DNA of 64,000 bases, from assembly GCA_903847205.1 (NCBI GenBank), contig CAINDA010000044.1, forward strand, positions 186,001 through 250,000, given 5' to 3'. The number at the start of each line of letters is the position of its first letter. Positions within the stretch are counted from its first letter, which is position 1. A model generated the notes under the pieces. The model did no database searches. It saw nothing but the letters and a program-made list of their open reading frames with translations, and was not told the origin of the DNA. The DNA is from an uncultured Bacteroidota bacterium. Lineage in GTDB: Bacteria > Bacteroidota > Bacteroidia > 2-12-FULL-35-15. The position numbers and the translations under genes are program-made. Shown here one piece after another: positions 59,201-64,000 of the stretch.

Positions 59201-62200
59201 AAGCACCGCTGCAAATATCCGGAGGAGTTAAAGAAGAACTTAAAAGCGCAATTGGATTAACAGAAACTATAACAGCATAAGTTGAAGCGCTGGTACAACC
59301 ATTTGCATGAACAGTGAATAAATAGGTGACGCTTTTAGCGGTAAGCGTATTATTGTATAAAATTTCATTCGGGTTTCCATTACCGCTTCCCGCTGCGTTG
59401 GTTATCCCTGCAACGACCGCTCTTGTCCAGGTAAATGTGGCACCAATCTGCGGGCTTGAAGGTGTATAGTTAAAGGCCGAATTACTGCACATTGCAGGCG
59501 GAGTAAGCGAACTGTTTAAGGTAGGCAGCGGTGCTATAATTATTGTACCAACTGCAGTGGTCTGAACGCAGGTTCCTGTTGTAGTTATAGTATATGTATA
59601 ATTACCAACCACCACTGAAGAATCCTTTATTGTAAATGTACTTCCGCTGAAACCACCAGTGATACCTGCAGGAAGTCCGGAAACAATTGCACCCGTTCCG
59701 CCTCCGCTTACATTATAAGTGATAGGAATAATAGGAGTATTAAGGCAGACTGTCTGAGCATTGGTACCAGCAGCAGATGTTAATGCGATGGCTGCATCCG
59801 GACTGATTGCCACAGCAAAATTTGGAGAAGCTGTTCCACTGCCGCAACTATTGTTTCCAACAACGGTAAGATTTCCAGCAGTTGCTGTATTTGAATACGC
59901 TACTGAAATACTTGATGAAGTACCAATAATTGTTCCTCCAGTGCCTGAATAACTCCAGGTATAGCTTGTTGCGTTTCCGATACCCGGTACTGAATAGCCA
60001 TACGTTTGTGCATGGCATATTGGGCTTGTTCCACTGATAGTGCCTGCAGCAGCCGGTGATTTTTGAATAGATACAACTACATTCTGGCCGAGGGTTGCTG
60101 AATTATTACAGCCAGTTGAAGGATCTGTTGTTATAAAATTATAGGTAACATTTATATTATTACCGCTGGCATTGGTTAATGTTTCATTAATAATATTTGT
60201 AGCCCCGGAATTAGTGAGAGGAGAAATGTCTGTAACTAAAGGCCTTGTCCATGTAAATGTAGCGCCCGGAAATGAACTAGCTGCTGCAGCGTAAGAAAAA
60301 GGACTTCCGCTGCAAACAGCTGCCGGAGTTAAAGTACTGCTGATTGATGGGCTGGGATTTACAACAACGGTTGCTGTTGTTGGTGTACCGCCTGCGCAGG
60401 AAGGCGTTATAGTAAAAATAACAGTTTGGGGAGAAGTAGTTGTATTGGTCATAATCCCCGAAATATTTCCGGAACCGCTTGACAAACCGGTTACGTTACT
60501 GTTGCTTCTGGTCCAAGTAAAAGTTGTACCCGGAACACTAGGGCTGGTACCTAAAACAATTGTGGAACCAAGGGCTACTCCTGAACATACAGTCTGCACT
60601 GGCGTACCTCCGGAAACTACAACAGCAGTAGCAGGCACATTAACTGCAACAACTACATTCTCACCAGTATTAGAGCAGGAATTTGCAGTAGTTGTGAAAA
60701 CATAAGTAACATTAATTGGAGAGCCGGATGTATTGGTTAATACTTCGCTTACGTTACCAGCAATTGGTCCTACACCTGGCTGAGTGATATTAGCAACAGT
60801 AGCTCGTGTCCAGCTGAATGATGCCCCGCCTGTTGCACTTGTTGGGTTATAATTAAAAGTAGTACCGTTACAGAGGTAAAAAGTTCCCAAACCGCTGCTT
60901 AACATTGGCGTTGGATTTACTGTTACTGACACTGGCTGACCAGTTCCAACACAATTACCTACAGTTGAAGTAGGGGTAACTGTATAGCTCACCACCTGAA
61001 TAGAAGTTGCAGTACTAGTAATTGTATTGTTTAAGGGATTTGCCGACTGAGGTGTAAGACTCTCACCGGTAGTGTTTAAATTGTCGGCAGCAATCCATGA
61101 ATAGGAAGCAGAAATATCACTTGTTAAGGGAATGCTGACTGGTGCTCCGCTGCAAATTGTTGCAGCATTTGAACTGGTCATAGTAGGATGCGGATTTACC
61201 GTAACGTTTACCGTTTGGGAGGATCCTGCCACACAATTAGTCGGCGTAACAGTATAAACAACAACCTGAGCAGAAGTTGTATTGTTTGTTATTGTATTAT
61301 TTAAAGGGCTCGTTGACTGCGTAGTCAAACTTTCGCCGGTTGTGTTTACGTTGTCAGCAGCAATCCATGTAAATGTAGAACCGGCTATACTGCTTGTAAG
61401 AGGAATATTAACTGTTCCTCCGGTACATATTGTTGCAGAACTTGCACTGGTCATTACTGGTGCTGCTACAGTAACTGTAACAGCATTACTTATAACAGCC
61501 GGTGAGCAGGTACCGAAAACCACAACATCTATACTGGCTCCATTTTCACCTATTGCAGGACTTGTAATAGTTAAAGTAGAACCTGTAACACCGCTGTAAG
61601 GTGCAGAATTGGTGAGATTTACCCCGCCTTTTCTCCACTGATAGGTTAATCCAGGGCCTGTTGCAGTAACACTTATAGTATGTGTTCCGGCACCGGGACA
61701 GAATATTGCGGGTGCAACAGGCTGAACAGTAATAGCCGGCAATGCATTTACAGTAAGTGAGACAACACTGCTGGTTACAGAAGGTGCACAGCCGCTTACA
61801 ACTACATCAATATTGGCGGCATTTTCGCCGATTGCAGGACTTGTTATAGTTAAAGTGGCAGTAGTAACACCGCTGTATGGAGCAGTATTGGTAAGATTTA
61901 CTCCGCCTTTTCTCCATTGATAGGTAAGAGCACCGCCAGTTGCAGTTACACTGATTGTGCCTGTTCCTGAACCCGCACAAAAAGCTGCAGGAGCTGCAGG
62001 CTGCACAGTAATTGCAGGCAGTGCGTTTACAGTAAGAGTAACAGCACTGCTTGTAACAGCCGGGGTACAGGTACCGCTTACAACACAAGTTATGCTGGCT
62101 CCATTTTCAGTATTTCCGGGACTTGTAATTGTTAAAGTAGAGGTGGTAACGCCGCTGTAAGTAGCATCGTTAGAAAGACTCACGCCGCCTTTTTTCCATT

Positions 62201-64000
62201 GATATGTCAATCCTGCACCAGTTGCAGTCACGCTGATAGTTCCTGTCCCTGAGCCTGCACAAAACGCCGCAGGGGCAACAGGCTGCACAGTAATTGCAGG
62301 CAGCGCATTTACGATAAGTGAAACAGCACTGCTTGTTACGGAAGGAGTACAGGTACCGCTGATAACAACATCAATACTTGCAGCATTTTCTCCGATTGCG
62401 GGACTTGTAATTGTTAAGACTGCGCCGGTAACACCGCTATAGGGAGCAGTATTTGTAAGATTTACCCCGCCTTTTCTCCATTGATAAGTTAATCCGGCTC
62501 CAGTTGCAGTAACACTAATAGTACTGGACCCAGAACCAGCGCAGAATGCAGCTGGTGCCACAGGCTGAACCGTAATGGCAGGAGTAGTATTTACCACTGA
62601 AAGTGACACAGCACTGCTTGTTACCGTTGGAGCACATGTGCCCGTAACAACAACATCAATACTTGCAGCATTTTCACCGATTGCGGGACTTGTTATAGTT
62701 AAAGTAGAGCCGGTAACACCGCTGTAAGGAGCAGAATTAGTGAGATTTACTCCCCCTTTTCTCCATTGATAAGTTAAGCCTGCCCCGGTAGCAGTTACAC
62801 TGATAGTTCCTGTTCCTGAACCAGCACAGAAAGATGCAGGAGCAACAGGCTGAACTGTAATTGCAGGAAGCGCATTAACAGTAACTGTTACGGCACTGCT
62901 TGTTACGGCTGGTGCACAAGTTCCGCTGACCACACAAGTTATGCTGGCTCCATTTTCTCCGGTTCCAGGGCTTGTAATAGTTAAAGTTGAGGTTGTAACA
63001 CCGCTGTATGGAGCAGTATTGGTTAGAGCCACCCCGCCTTTTTTCCATTGGTAGGTAAGTCCTGCCCCAGTGGCTGTAACACTAATAGTACCACTTCCTG
63101 AGCCTGCACAGAATGCAGCAGGGGCCGAGGGCTGAACGCTGATTGCGGGAAGTGCAACAACTGTAAGCGAAACAGCACTGCTTGTAACCGGAGGAGCGCA
63201 TGTACCGCTGACAACAACATCGATACTGGCAGCGTTTTCACCTATTGCCGGATTAGTAATTGTTAAAGTGGATGTGGTAACACCGCTGTAAGGTGCAGAA
63301 TTGGTAAGATTTACTCCGCCTTTTCTCCATTGATAGGTTAATCCGGCTCCTGTTGCAGTTACACTAATAGTACCTGATGTGGAACCTGCACAAAGCGTAG
63401 CAGGAGCAACCGGCTGAACGGTGATTGCCGGGAGTTGATTTACTGTTACAACTGCACTGCCTGTTTTATTAGCAGCAACCGCTGTACAAAATGTTCCATC
63501 ATCAACTAAACTCGTTACTGTATATGTAGTGGTACTTGATGGAGAGGCAGAAAACGTATAAGGATTAGTGGTTGTTCCGATAACTGAAACAGGAGTTGTT
63601 CCATCAGTATAAGTAAGATCCCAGGTACCCGATCCGGTTAATGCAATACTTATAGTAGTACTTGCACCATTACAAATTGTGGCTGTACCGCTTATTACGG
63701 AAGTTACTTTGTTAATTGTCTGTGTTCCGCCGTCAAAGGCCGATCCAGCTTTGGTACTTCCTGCACCGGTAGTAAAATCTGAGGTAGTAGTTGCGGAAAC
63801 AGTAATGTTATGTCCATTAACCGCAGCTGCTGCCACGTCCATGGTTACAAAGAAATAATATGTTGCATTAAATGAAGGAAAAGTTTGAGACACAGATGCG
63901 AATGTCTGGGTTCCAGGTCCTGCAGGGGCTAAAGTAGAACCTACTTGTGTAGCACCTGATAATGTATTAGAAGTATTATACCATAATTTAAAGTTACTTA
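41211..64000 (-). CDS. Giant T9SS surface protein (adhesin), tandem Ig/PKD-like modules with CHU_C end, 5' partial
   Basis: The frame is open from the right edge to the stop at 41211: at least 7,596 residues over 22.8 kb without a break. The GTG at 63893 is not the start, since the frame goes on upstream (FKLWYNTSNTLSGATQVGST). From the N-terminal side: seven Ig-like modules of about 84 aa (PAITVQPVAPAAFCAGSGTG type); several odd modules; an unbroken run of about 61 PKD-like modules of about 92 aa (consensus LSSSLTPPAICSGTAFSYTP ... FTWTRAAVAGISN ... GNPNE.L.NTT ... NVTYVYTVTANGCTN ... VVVTVNPTP); two GG(T)xTSNAxVCSG modules; a PKD (WNFGDTTYTS); two more Ig-like modules; and CHU_C (NVMTPNGDGNNDTWIIL ... 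WDGSNMSGKPLPDGTYYYFL). About two Cys per module suggest disulfides. By analogy with SprB it should be a long cell-surface filament for adhesion or gliding, displayed with the PorP-like partner. Confidence 0.92.
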   Translation of the reverse strand, partial: SNFKLWYNTSNTLSGATQVGSTLAPAGPGTQTFASVSQTFPSFNATYYFFVTMDVAAAAVNGHNITVSATTTSDFTTGAGSTKAGSAFDGGTQTINKVTSVISGTATICNGASTTISIALTGSGTWDLTYTDGTTPVSVIGTTTNPYTFSASPSSTTTYTVTSLVDDGTFCTAVAANKTGSAVVTVNQLPAITVQPVAPATLCAGSTSGTISVTATGAGLTYQWRKGGVNLTNSAPYSGVTTSTLTITNPAIGENAASIDVVVSGTCAPPVTSSAVSLTVVALPAISVQPSAPAAFCAGSGSGTISVTATGAGLTYQWKKGGVALTNTAPYSGVTTSTLTITSPGTGENGASITCVVSGTCAPAVTSSAVTVTVNALPAITVQPVAPASFCAGSGTGTISVTATGAGLTYQWRKGGVNLTNSAPYSGVTGSTLTITSPAIGENAASIDVVVTGTCAPTVTSSAVSLSVVNTTPAITVQPVAPAAFCAGSGSSTISVTATGAGLTYQWRKGGVNLTNTAPYSGVTGAVLTITSPAIGENAASIDVVISGTCTPSVTSSAVSLIVNALPAITVQPVAPAAFCAGSGTGTISVTATGAGLTYQWKKGGVSLSNDATYSGVTTSTLTITSPGNTENGASITCVVSGTCTPAVTSSAVTLTVNALPAITVQPAAPAAFCAGSGTGTISVTATGGALTYQWRKGGVNLTNTAPYSGVTTATLTITSPAIGENAANIDVVVSGCAPSVTSSVVSLTVNALPAITVQPVAPAIFCPGAGTHTISVTATGPGLTYQWRKGGVNLTNSAPYSGVTGSTLTITSPAIGENGASIDVVVFGTCSPAVISNAVTVTVAAPVMTSASSATICTGGTVNIPLTSSIAGSTFTWIAADNVNTTGESLTTQSTSPLNNTITNNTTSAQVVVYTVTPTNCVAGSSQTVNVTVNPHPTMTSSNAATICSGAPVSIPLTSDISASYSWIAADNLNTTGESLTPQSANPLNNTITSTATSIQVVSYTVTPTSTVGNCVGTGQPVSVTVNPTPMLSSGLGTFYLCNGTTFNYNPTSATGGASFSWTRATVANITQPGVGPIAGNVSEVLTNTSGSPINVTYVFTTTANSCSNTGENVVVAVNVPATAVVVSGGTPVQTVCSGVALGSTIVLGTSPSVPGTTFTWTRSNSNVTGLSSGSGNISGIMTNTTTSPQTVIFTITPSCAGGTPTTATVVVNPSPSISSTLTPAAVCSGSPFSYAAAASSFPGATFTWTRPLVTDISPLTNSGATNIINETLTNASGNNINVTYNFITTDPSTGCNNSATLGQNVVVSIQKSPAAAGTISGTSPICHAQTYGYSVPGIGNATSYTWSYSGTGGTIIGTSSSISVAYSNTATAGNLTVVGNNSCGSGTASPNFAVAISPDAAIALTSAAGTNAQTVCLNTPIIPITYNVSGGGTGAIVSGLPAGITGGFSGSTFTIKDSSVVVGNYTYTITTTGTCVQTTAVGTIIIAPLPTLNSSLTPPAMCSNSAFNYTPSSPQIGATFTWTRAVVAGITNAAGSGNGNPNEILYNNTLTAKSVTYLFTVHANGCTSASTYAVIVSVNPIALLSSSLTPPDICSGASFSYSPTSSTGGAAFAWSRAVVPGISQAANTGTNSPNEILTNTTTSFVNVIYTYTITANGCSFNQDVTVKVNATPTLSSSLAPPAACSGTAFNYSPTSATAGAVFSWTRAVVVGISNGAGAGLANPFEVLNNTTTSPVSVAYIYTVTANGCVSASTATVNVVVNPLPTLSSGLFPGAICSGATFHYTPSSATSGATFPWSRAAVAGISNVAAVGTGDPAEILVNTSPQTVNVVYVFSTTANGCSNSENVTVQVYPVPFLNSSLTPTVCSGSSFNYNPTSATVGATFTWTRAVTAGISNGASSGFGVPFEVLNNTTSVAVNATYAFTTSANGCTNPTPINVVVTVYPVPSLSSSTTPPAICSGVAFNYAPSSSVAGAAFAWQRSAVPGISNLSNSGTNSPGESLINTSTTPINVTYVYTITANGCSFSQNVFVTVYPVPTLNSNLTPSSCSGVPSNYSPTSATPGATFTWTRAVVAGISNSAGSGAGILFEILDNTTSSSINVTYVFTIAANGCTNPVPENVVVTVFPKPTLSSSTTPPAICSGIVFNYAASSAVTGATFAWSRATIPGISNAAATGTGNPGETLINTSPSPINVTYVYTTTANGCSNNENVIVTVYPSPTLNSSLTPTVCSGSPFNYSPSSATPGATFTWTRAVVAGISNSAGAGTGTPFETLINTTTGDVTVTYDYQAAANGCTNPAHFLVVVTVYPKPVLSSSVTPPPICSGIVFNYTPASATTGATFSWIREVQPGISNAANSGTNSPGEALNNTTTALINVPYIYTITANGCSFNQNVIVTVYPTPTLSSSPTPTVCSGSSFSYQPASATPGASFTWTRGIAAGIINSASSGTDNPFETLVNTTTAPATTTYDYVVTANGCTNPTHFPVVVTVYPRPVLSSPTTPNPICSGVVFHYTPTSVTAGVTFSWIRASVPGISNAAATGLGDPAEALINTAAIPINVTYSYSLTASGCTNFDNVVETIYPVAKLNSPLNAGNTCSYDQQGYIFQYVPTSATPGANFTWTRAVVAGVSNGAGSGNSNVYEGLDNVTNAAINVSYIFTTAVNGCVNSHKDTVVVSLLPRTLLTSPIFNPAFCSGGTFTYHPTSNVPSTYNWYRPAVSGILQPASSGVGNVSEVITNLATFPIVVTYQFWDYSNIGNCLFRQDIYVTVNPTPVFSSSLRPPPICSGSAFYYVPQSGTALATFAWTRAAVAGISNPAASGTDNPNEILNNTTSNPINVSYIYTTTASGCSRHDTVIVAVNLVPTLTSSLTPPATCTGTIFYYSPTSATAGVSFTWTRATVAGITNTASFGVDDPQEILINTTANPITVHYIYSVAAFGCPGGATYDVAVSVKPSPALSSSVTPPSICGGSPFSYTPTSLTAGTTFSWTRATVPGISNPASFGSNNPNETLTKTAIGDVNVTYIYTLTANGCTNPTTFSVVVVVTTCACNHTLSSTLTPPDMCSGTAFSYTPASTNGGNSFDWTRAVVPGIGNTGGSGNGNPNEVLNNTGATTVAVTYIYQVTMLGDCTNPVTFPVVVNVLPKPTLSSSLTPPGICSGNTFTYAPTSSTAGATFNWARAAIIGISNPGNSGTNNPNEILNNTTTSPINVTYVYTLAANGCSNLSAYNVVVVVNPVPTLSSSIAPPAICSGATFSYTAASATPGATFTWARAAVAGISNTAASGVGNVFESLTNVTASPVTVTYVYGVTANGCVNGSTYNVTVVVNPTPRLSGTLTPSAICSGNPFSYTPSSATAGATYGWSRAAVGGISNSAASGVGTANETLTNTTANPLNVTYTYTTTANSCSDAPGENVVVLVNPTPTLNSSLTPPAICSGSAFSYLPTSATVGSSFTWSRALIVGISNAAASSTGNPNEVLTNTTTSPINVTYVYQVAANGCTNPTLYNVVVAVNIIPTLTSTLAPPAICSGASFSYTPTSATPGTSFTWARAAVAGISNVAGSGSDNPNEILINTTASNINVTYVYTVSANGCTNATLYNVVVRVNPTPALSSSLAPPAICSGTIFHYTPTSAVLGTTFAWSRATTTGISNIAASGTNDPSEQLTNTTTAAVNVTYVYTTSANACTINQNVILTVNPIPVLNSTLTPPAICSNTTFSYAPTSATAGATFAWTRATVIGISNTAGSGGGNPNEILINTTAANLNVDYIYTVTANTCINPVTYDVTVTVYPTPTLTSSIAPPSICSSTAFSYSPTSATAGVTFAWTRGAVAGISNAAGTGNGNPNETLINTTVSPVNVTYVYTLTSNGCINPTTYNVVVTVKPTPILTSTLTPAAICNTTVFAYSPTSATPGTTFAWTRAAVAGISNIAASGTDNPNETLTNTTTAIINVTYVYISTANSCSNSPGQNVVVAVNPNPLLNSSLTPPAVCSGSVFSYAPTSATSGASFTWTRATVVGISNIGGSGSANPNETLVNTTTSNINVTYVYTVTANGCVNPATYNVVVPVNLAPALSSSLTPPAICSGTAFSYSPTSPTGGAAFAWSRAGVVGISEISASGFNNPNETLDNTTTAPINVVYVYTISFNGCTNPTTYNVVVRVNPNPILTSTLTPLAICSGTTFNYSPTSATIGATFPWTRATVVGISNGAGSGTNDPNEVLTNTTVNPLNVVYAYSVTANGCSNIQNVTVSVKPTPVLSSSLTPPSFCSGTPFSYAPTSATVGAAFAWTRAAVVGINSIAGSGSGNPNETLTNTTASPVNVTYQYTVSANGCSNPAFFNVVVTVLPTPLLTSSLTPPAICSGTTFNYNPTSATAGVSYTWVRAAVVGISNPGGSGVANVSESLTNTTIAPINVTYVFTLSANGCTNGTPYSVVVTVNPTPVLNSSLAPPSICSGTAFSYSPTSATIGSAFAWTRASVAGVSNLAGSGTNNPNEVLTNTTTATVNVTYTYITTANSCSNSPGQSVVVSVNPNPVFSSSLAPPSICSGTLFSYAPTSTTGGATFAWSRAAVAGISNIAGSGAGNPNETLINTTAADINVTYVYSVTANGCTNPAVSNVVLTVKFSPTLSSSLSPPAVCSNTVFSYAPTSATAGALFAWSRAAVAGITNIAASGTNNPNETLINTTAAPVNVTYIFSTTSNGCSNNQNVSLVVNPTPTLSSTLSPSAVCSGSPFNYTPTSPTSGATMTWTRGVVAGISNGVGSGSGNPNETLINTTTSAVNVTYVYTVAANGCINPLTYNVILSINTTPTLSSSLTPPAICSGSTFNYTPTSATLGATLTWSRAAILGISNTAGSGTGDPNEVLVNTVASSVNVTYVYVVAANGCTNVSNYNVIVTVFPKPLLTSSLLPPAICSGTAFNYTPSSGTGGTVFSWTRAAVAGITNIGSGGTGNPSEILTNTTTDPISVTYVYSLTANSCANAIPYNVVVVVNPTPGLTSTLAPPAICSGTAFSYTPASATIGATFGWTRAVVAGISNLAGSGPGNPNEVLNNTTSLPVNVTYVYTVTANGCVNASTYNVVVSVNQTPTLNSSLSPPAICSNGVFNYSPTSPTPGAAFAWTRAAVPGISNIGGSGAGNPSETLINTTSAPISVTYIYSVSANGCNSATTYPVVVLVNPTPALSSTLSPPAICNNTAFNYTPLSATAGAVFTYTRAVVAGISNLAGSGSANPNETLINTTTAPITVTYVYTVSANTCTNPATFNVLVTVNPTPLLTSSLAPPAICSGSAFSYSPTSSTLGAVLTWTRATVAGISNIAGSGSGNPNEVLNNTTLAPINVTYVYTVAANGCTNPSTYQVVVTVNLTPALTSSLSPPAICSGSAFSYTPTSTIGSTVFSWTRAVVPGISNILASGTANPNEVLTNTTPAPINVTYDYTVSSNGCTNAATYGVVVAVNPTPALTSTLTPSAICSGTSFNYPPASSTIGATFAWTRAAVIGISNIAGGGAGNPNETLTNTSTAPVNVTYIYTITANSCTNPSTSSVVVTVYPVPLLTSGLAPPAICSGTTFSYLPTSLTAGTSFAWTRAAIAGISNIAGTGTGNPLEALTNITAAPINVTYVYTLTANSCTNASTSNVIVIVNPTPALSSSLTPPPVCSGSPFNYAPISPTSGASFAWTRASVSGISNSAGSGVGSVSEVLINTTTSQVNVTYIYTVSANGCTSVFNVVVVVNPTPTLSSTLAPPAICSGTAFFYLPTSPTAGSTFPWTRAAVPGISNLAGTGTGNPNEILNNTILPPVTVNYIYSVVANGCTNPTTYTVAVIVNPTPGFSSSLTPPGICSGTTFAYTPTSGTPGATFAWSRAAVVGISNIGATGTDNPNEVLNNTTAAPINVTYIYTLAANGCTNITTYPVVVAVNPTPILTSILTPSAICSGAVFSYTPTSSTAGAAFAWTRALIAGISNIAGGGINNPNELLINTTASPINVIYVYTVSANGCTNASTYNVVVTVNPTPLLSSTVTPAPLCSGTSFSYVPTSATAGTSFSWTRASVIGISNSAASGINNPNEVLNNTIATPVNVTYVYTLAANSCTNASTYNVVVTVYPIPTLSSSFTPPAFCSGAPHTFNYVPTSPTPGTIFAWTRAAVVGISNVSGNGNGNPNEVLNNTTTSAVTVTYVYTLSANGCTNSTPYNVVVTVNPSPALTSSLTPPALCSGTTFNYIPTSAMSGVTFNWTRATDPWIVQSGTAGAGVPNETLTLSDTSHPENVHYIFTLSTGLCTNGTTYDVVIRVNKACICNHSLSSTLAPPAICSASTFSYIPTSTSPGASFTWTRAAVVGISQVAANGTGNPNEPLTNTTIAPINVTYTYSVSANSCTNPNTFDVVVVVNPTATLSTTLLPPAICSGSFFNYSPAGPVASSSFGWTRSSVIGIAQGASFGSGNPNELLTNTTAGPISVNYVYSATANSCTNPVTYNVAVIVAPAPTLSSTLTPPAICSGTVFSYTPTSATAGGSFDWTRATVTGISNAPAAGNGNPNETLTNTTAGSVNVTYVYTVTANGCTNPSTFSVVVTVSPTPALSSSLAPPAICSGTDFIYIPTSATPGGTFTWTRAAVAGISNLAGSGIGNPSETLTNTTAVPKNTTYVYTVSVAGCTNALPFSVVATVNPTPTLSSSLTPPAICSGTTFSYTPTSATAGSVFTWTRPAVAGISNPAGSGAGDPSEVLTNLASYPNFVTYTYRIAANNCQYNEDVVVAVNPTPNLSSTLTPSAICSGTAFHYTSTSATAGAVFNWTRAAIAGISNTASSGSGDPGEILTDTTSIAVNVTYVYSVTASSCINPLTYSVVVRVNPTPKLTSSLVPAAICSGSTFYYTPASTTPGASFAWTRAAVLGIGNLSRTGTGDPSEILTDTTANPVNVTYIYTVSGNSCTNASTFSVVVTVNPLPTLSSTLNPPAICSGTAFNYTPTSATTGVSFSWSRAAVIGISNPAAGGNFTINEILTNTTASPLHVTYMYKLIANGCSSPVNYNVVVTVNPEPVLSSNPSAPLICSGSVFNYTPTSSTTGALFSWTRAAVAGISNAAGVGTNSPNEVLTNTTAGAVSVTYTYTISAGVCSNPLTFDVAVVVDPPSVGGTITSNATVCSGSNGGVLTLSGQTGSVVRWEYSTDGSNTWNNITNTSLTQTYSNVPVTTVYHAVVQRGVCQEVNSSSVTITVDPVSVGGTVTSNASVCSGLNNGTLNLNGYTGVIQGWLSSTNNGLTWTSTGTPTPTFTYNNLTITTWYRAWVKSGVCSADTSLIAVITVNPNPIAAFTAPAVCFGQTSVFTNGSTVSSGTIVQNNWNFGDTTYTSTTTSQPVLITYNNAGTYSVKLTVTSDQGCISTLTQNYTVNALPDPHISSTGSMKFCFGGKDTLSVATGAGLSYLWSNGSTASRIVVNSGGTYSVHVTNSSSCSNSDSVSVVVFPLPIANAGRDTTIALGSSVVLNGSGGGNYLWTSSTSAVIAGLDYPSIADPTATPTETTTYFLTVTDANSCVSSDTVIVTIDVDYKVVISNVMTPNGDGNNDTWIILNIENYPNTQVTVVNVEGQQVYISTNYQNTWDGSNMSGKPLPDGTYYYFLKFENSTKFYTGGITIFHEK
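42755..59535 (-). repeat. Coding tandem array of about 61 PKD-like modules
   Basis: Period about 276 bp (spacing of the PxxCSG codons near 43238, 43514, 43792, 44070, 44338, 44620). Modules are clearly related but have diverged in sequence, so this is an old array kept by selection and not a recent expansion. Most modules carry one Cys in the CSG turn and one in ANGC near the end. Confidence 0.85.
56280..58440 (-). repeat. Higher-order two-module repeat inside the adhesin array
   Basis: Four pairs alternate between a module starting LNSSLTPTVCSG (one residue shorter; ends with ANGCTNP) and one starting LSSSTTPPAICSG (ends ANGCS-x-x-QNV or NENV). The alternation shows that a two-module block was duplicated as a unit. 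Confidence 0.65.
61450..63440 (-). repeat. Seven Ig-like modules near the N-terminal side of the adhesin
   Basis: Seven copies of about 84 residues beginning PAITVQPxAPAxFCAGSGxG, with LTYQWRKGGVNLTN and SGTCAPxVTSSAV. They are more alike than the PKD-like modules further on, so this block is younger or under gene conversion. Confidence 0.85.

Overview
The window is a chromosomal piece of a member of the Bacteroidota, probably a gliding or surface-colonising lineage outside Bacteroidales. The evidence is three proteins with the 'gliding motility-associated' C-terminal domain (CHU_C, type B type IX secretion (T9SS) signal), two with the shorter type A T9SS sorting tail, a PorP/SprF-family protein, Bacteroidota-style promoters (TTTG spaced from TAnnTTTG), AT-rich intergenic DNA and lipoproteins with the SxxSC lipobox. 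I saw no tRNA, rRNA, CRISPR array, insertion sequence or integrase.

Layout. 1-8150: the end of a TPM-domain membrane protein, a MauE/DoxX-thioredoxin fusion, twin small lipoproteins, a sigma factor with a small membrane partner, and a 1054-aa glycine-rich T9SS protein. Two separate intergenic arrays of 21-bp repeats lie here (2576-2773 and 7738-8151). 8192-22551: a plus-strand exopolysaccharide/O-antigen locus starting at a good promoter. It encodes a DegT aminotransferase, MurJ-type flippase, methyltransferase, three GT4 glycosyltransferases, UDP-glucuronate 4-epimerase, hexapeptide acetyltransferase, two polymerase/ligase candidates, a WecG/TagA enzyme and an MBOAT plus SGNH-like O-acylation pair. 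22571-24895 on the minus strand adds the Wzz-like chain-length protein and the initiating sugar-phosphate transferase, and 25282-26502 adds a CapD-like SDR enzyme. Together these can build, flip, polymerise and acylate a lipid-linked polysaccharide.

26589-29491: the two subunits of a 2-oxoacid:ferredoxin oxidoreductase (korA, korB). 29649-39361: a cytochrome c/PHM-like T9SS protein, riboflavin synthase, a second CHU_C protein, a decayed outer-membrane protein gene, a glycosidase-like T9SS protein, a YjbR protein and a PBP4-type peptidase (dacB).

39766-64000: a two-gene unit on the minus strand. The first gene runs off the right edge and encodes at least 7,596 residues of tandem Ig/PKD-like modules, including an unbroken run of about 61 modules of about 92 residues, ending in CHU_C. 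The second, 65 bp downstream, is a PorP/SprF protein whose last ~115 residues look like the T9SS ring protein GldN/PorN. This giant surface protein plus a PorP-GldN-like chimera, with a hairpin over the chimera's Shine-Dalgarno sequence, is the most unusual part of the window.
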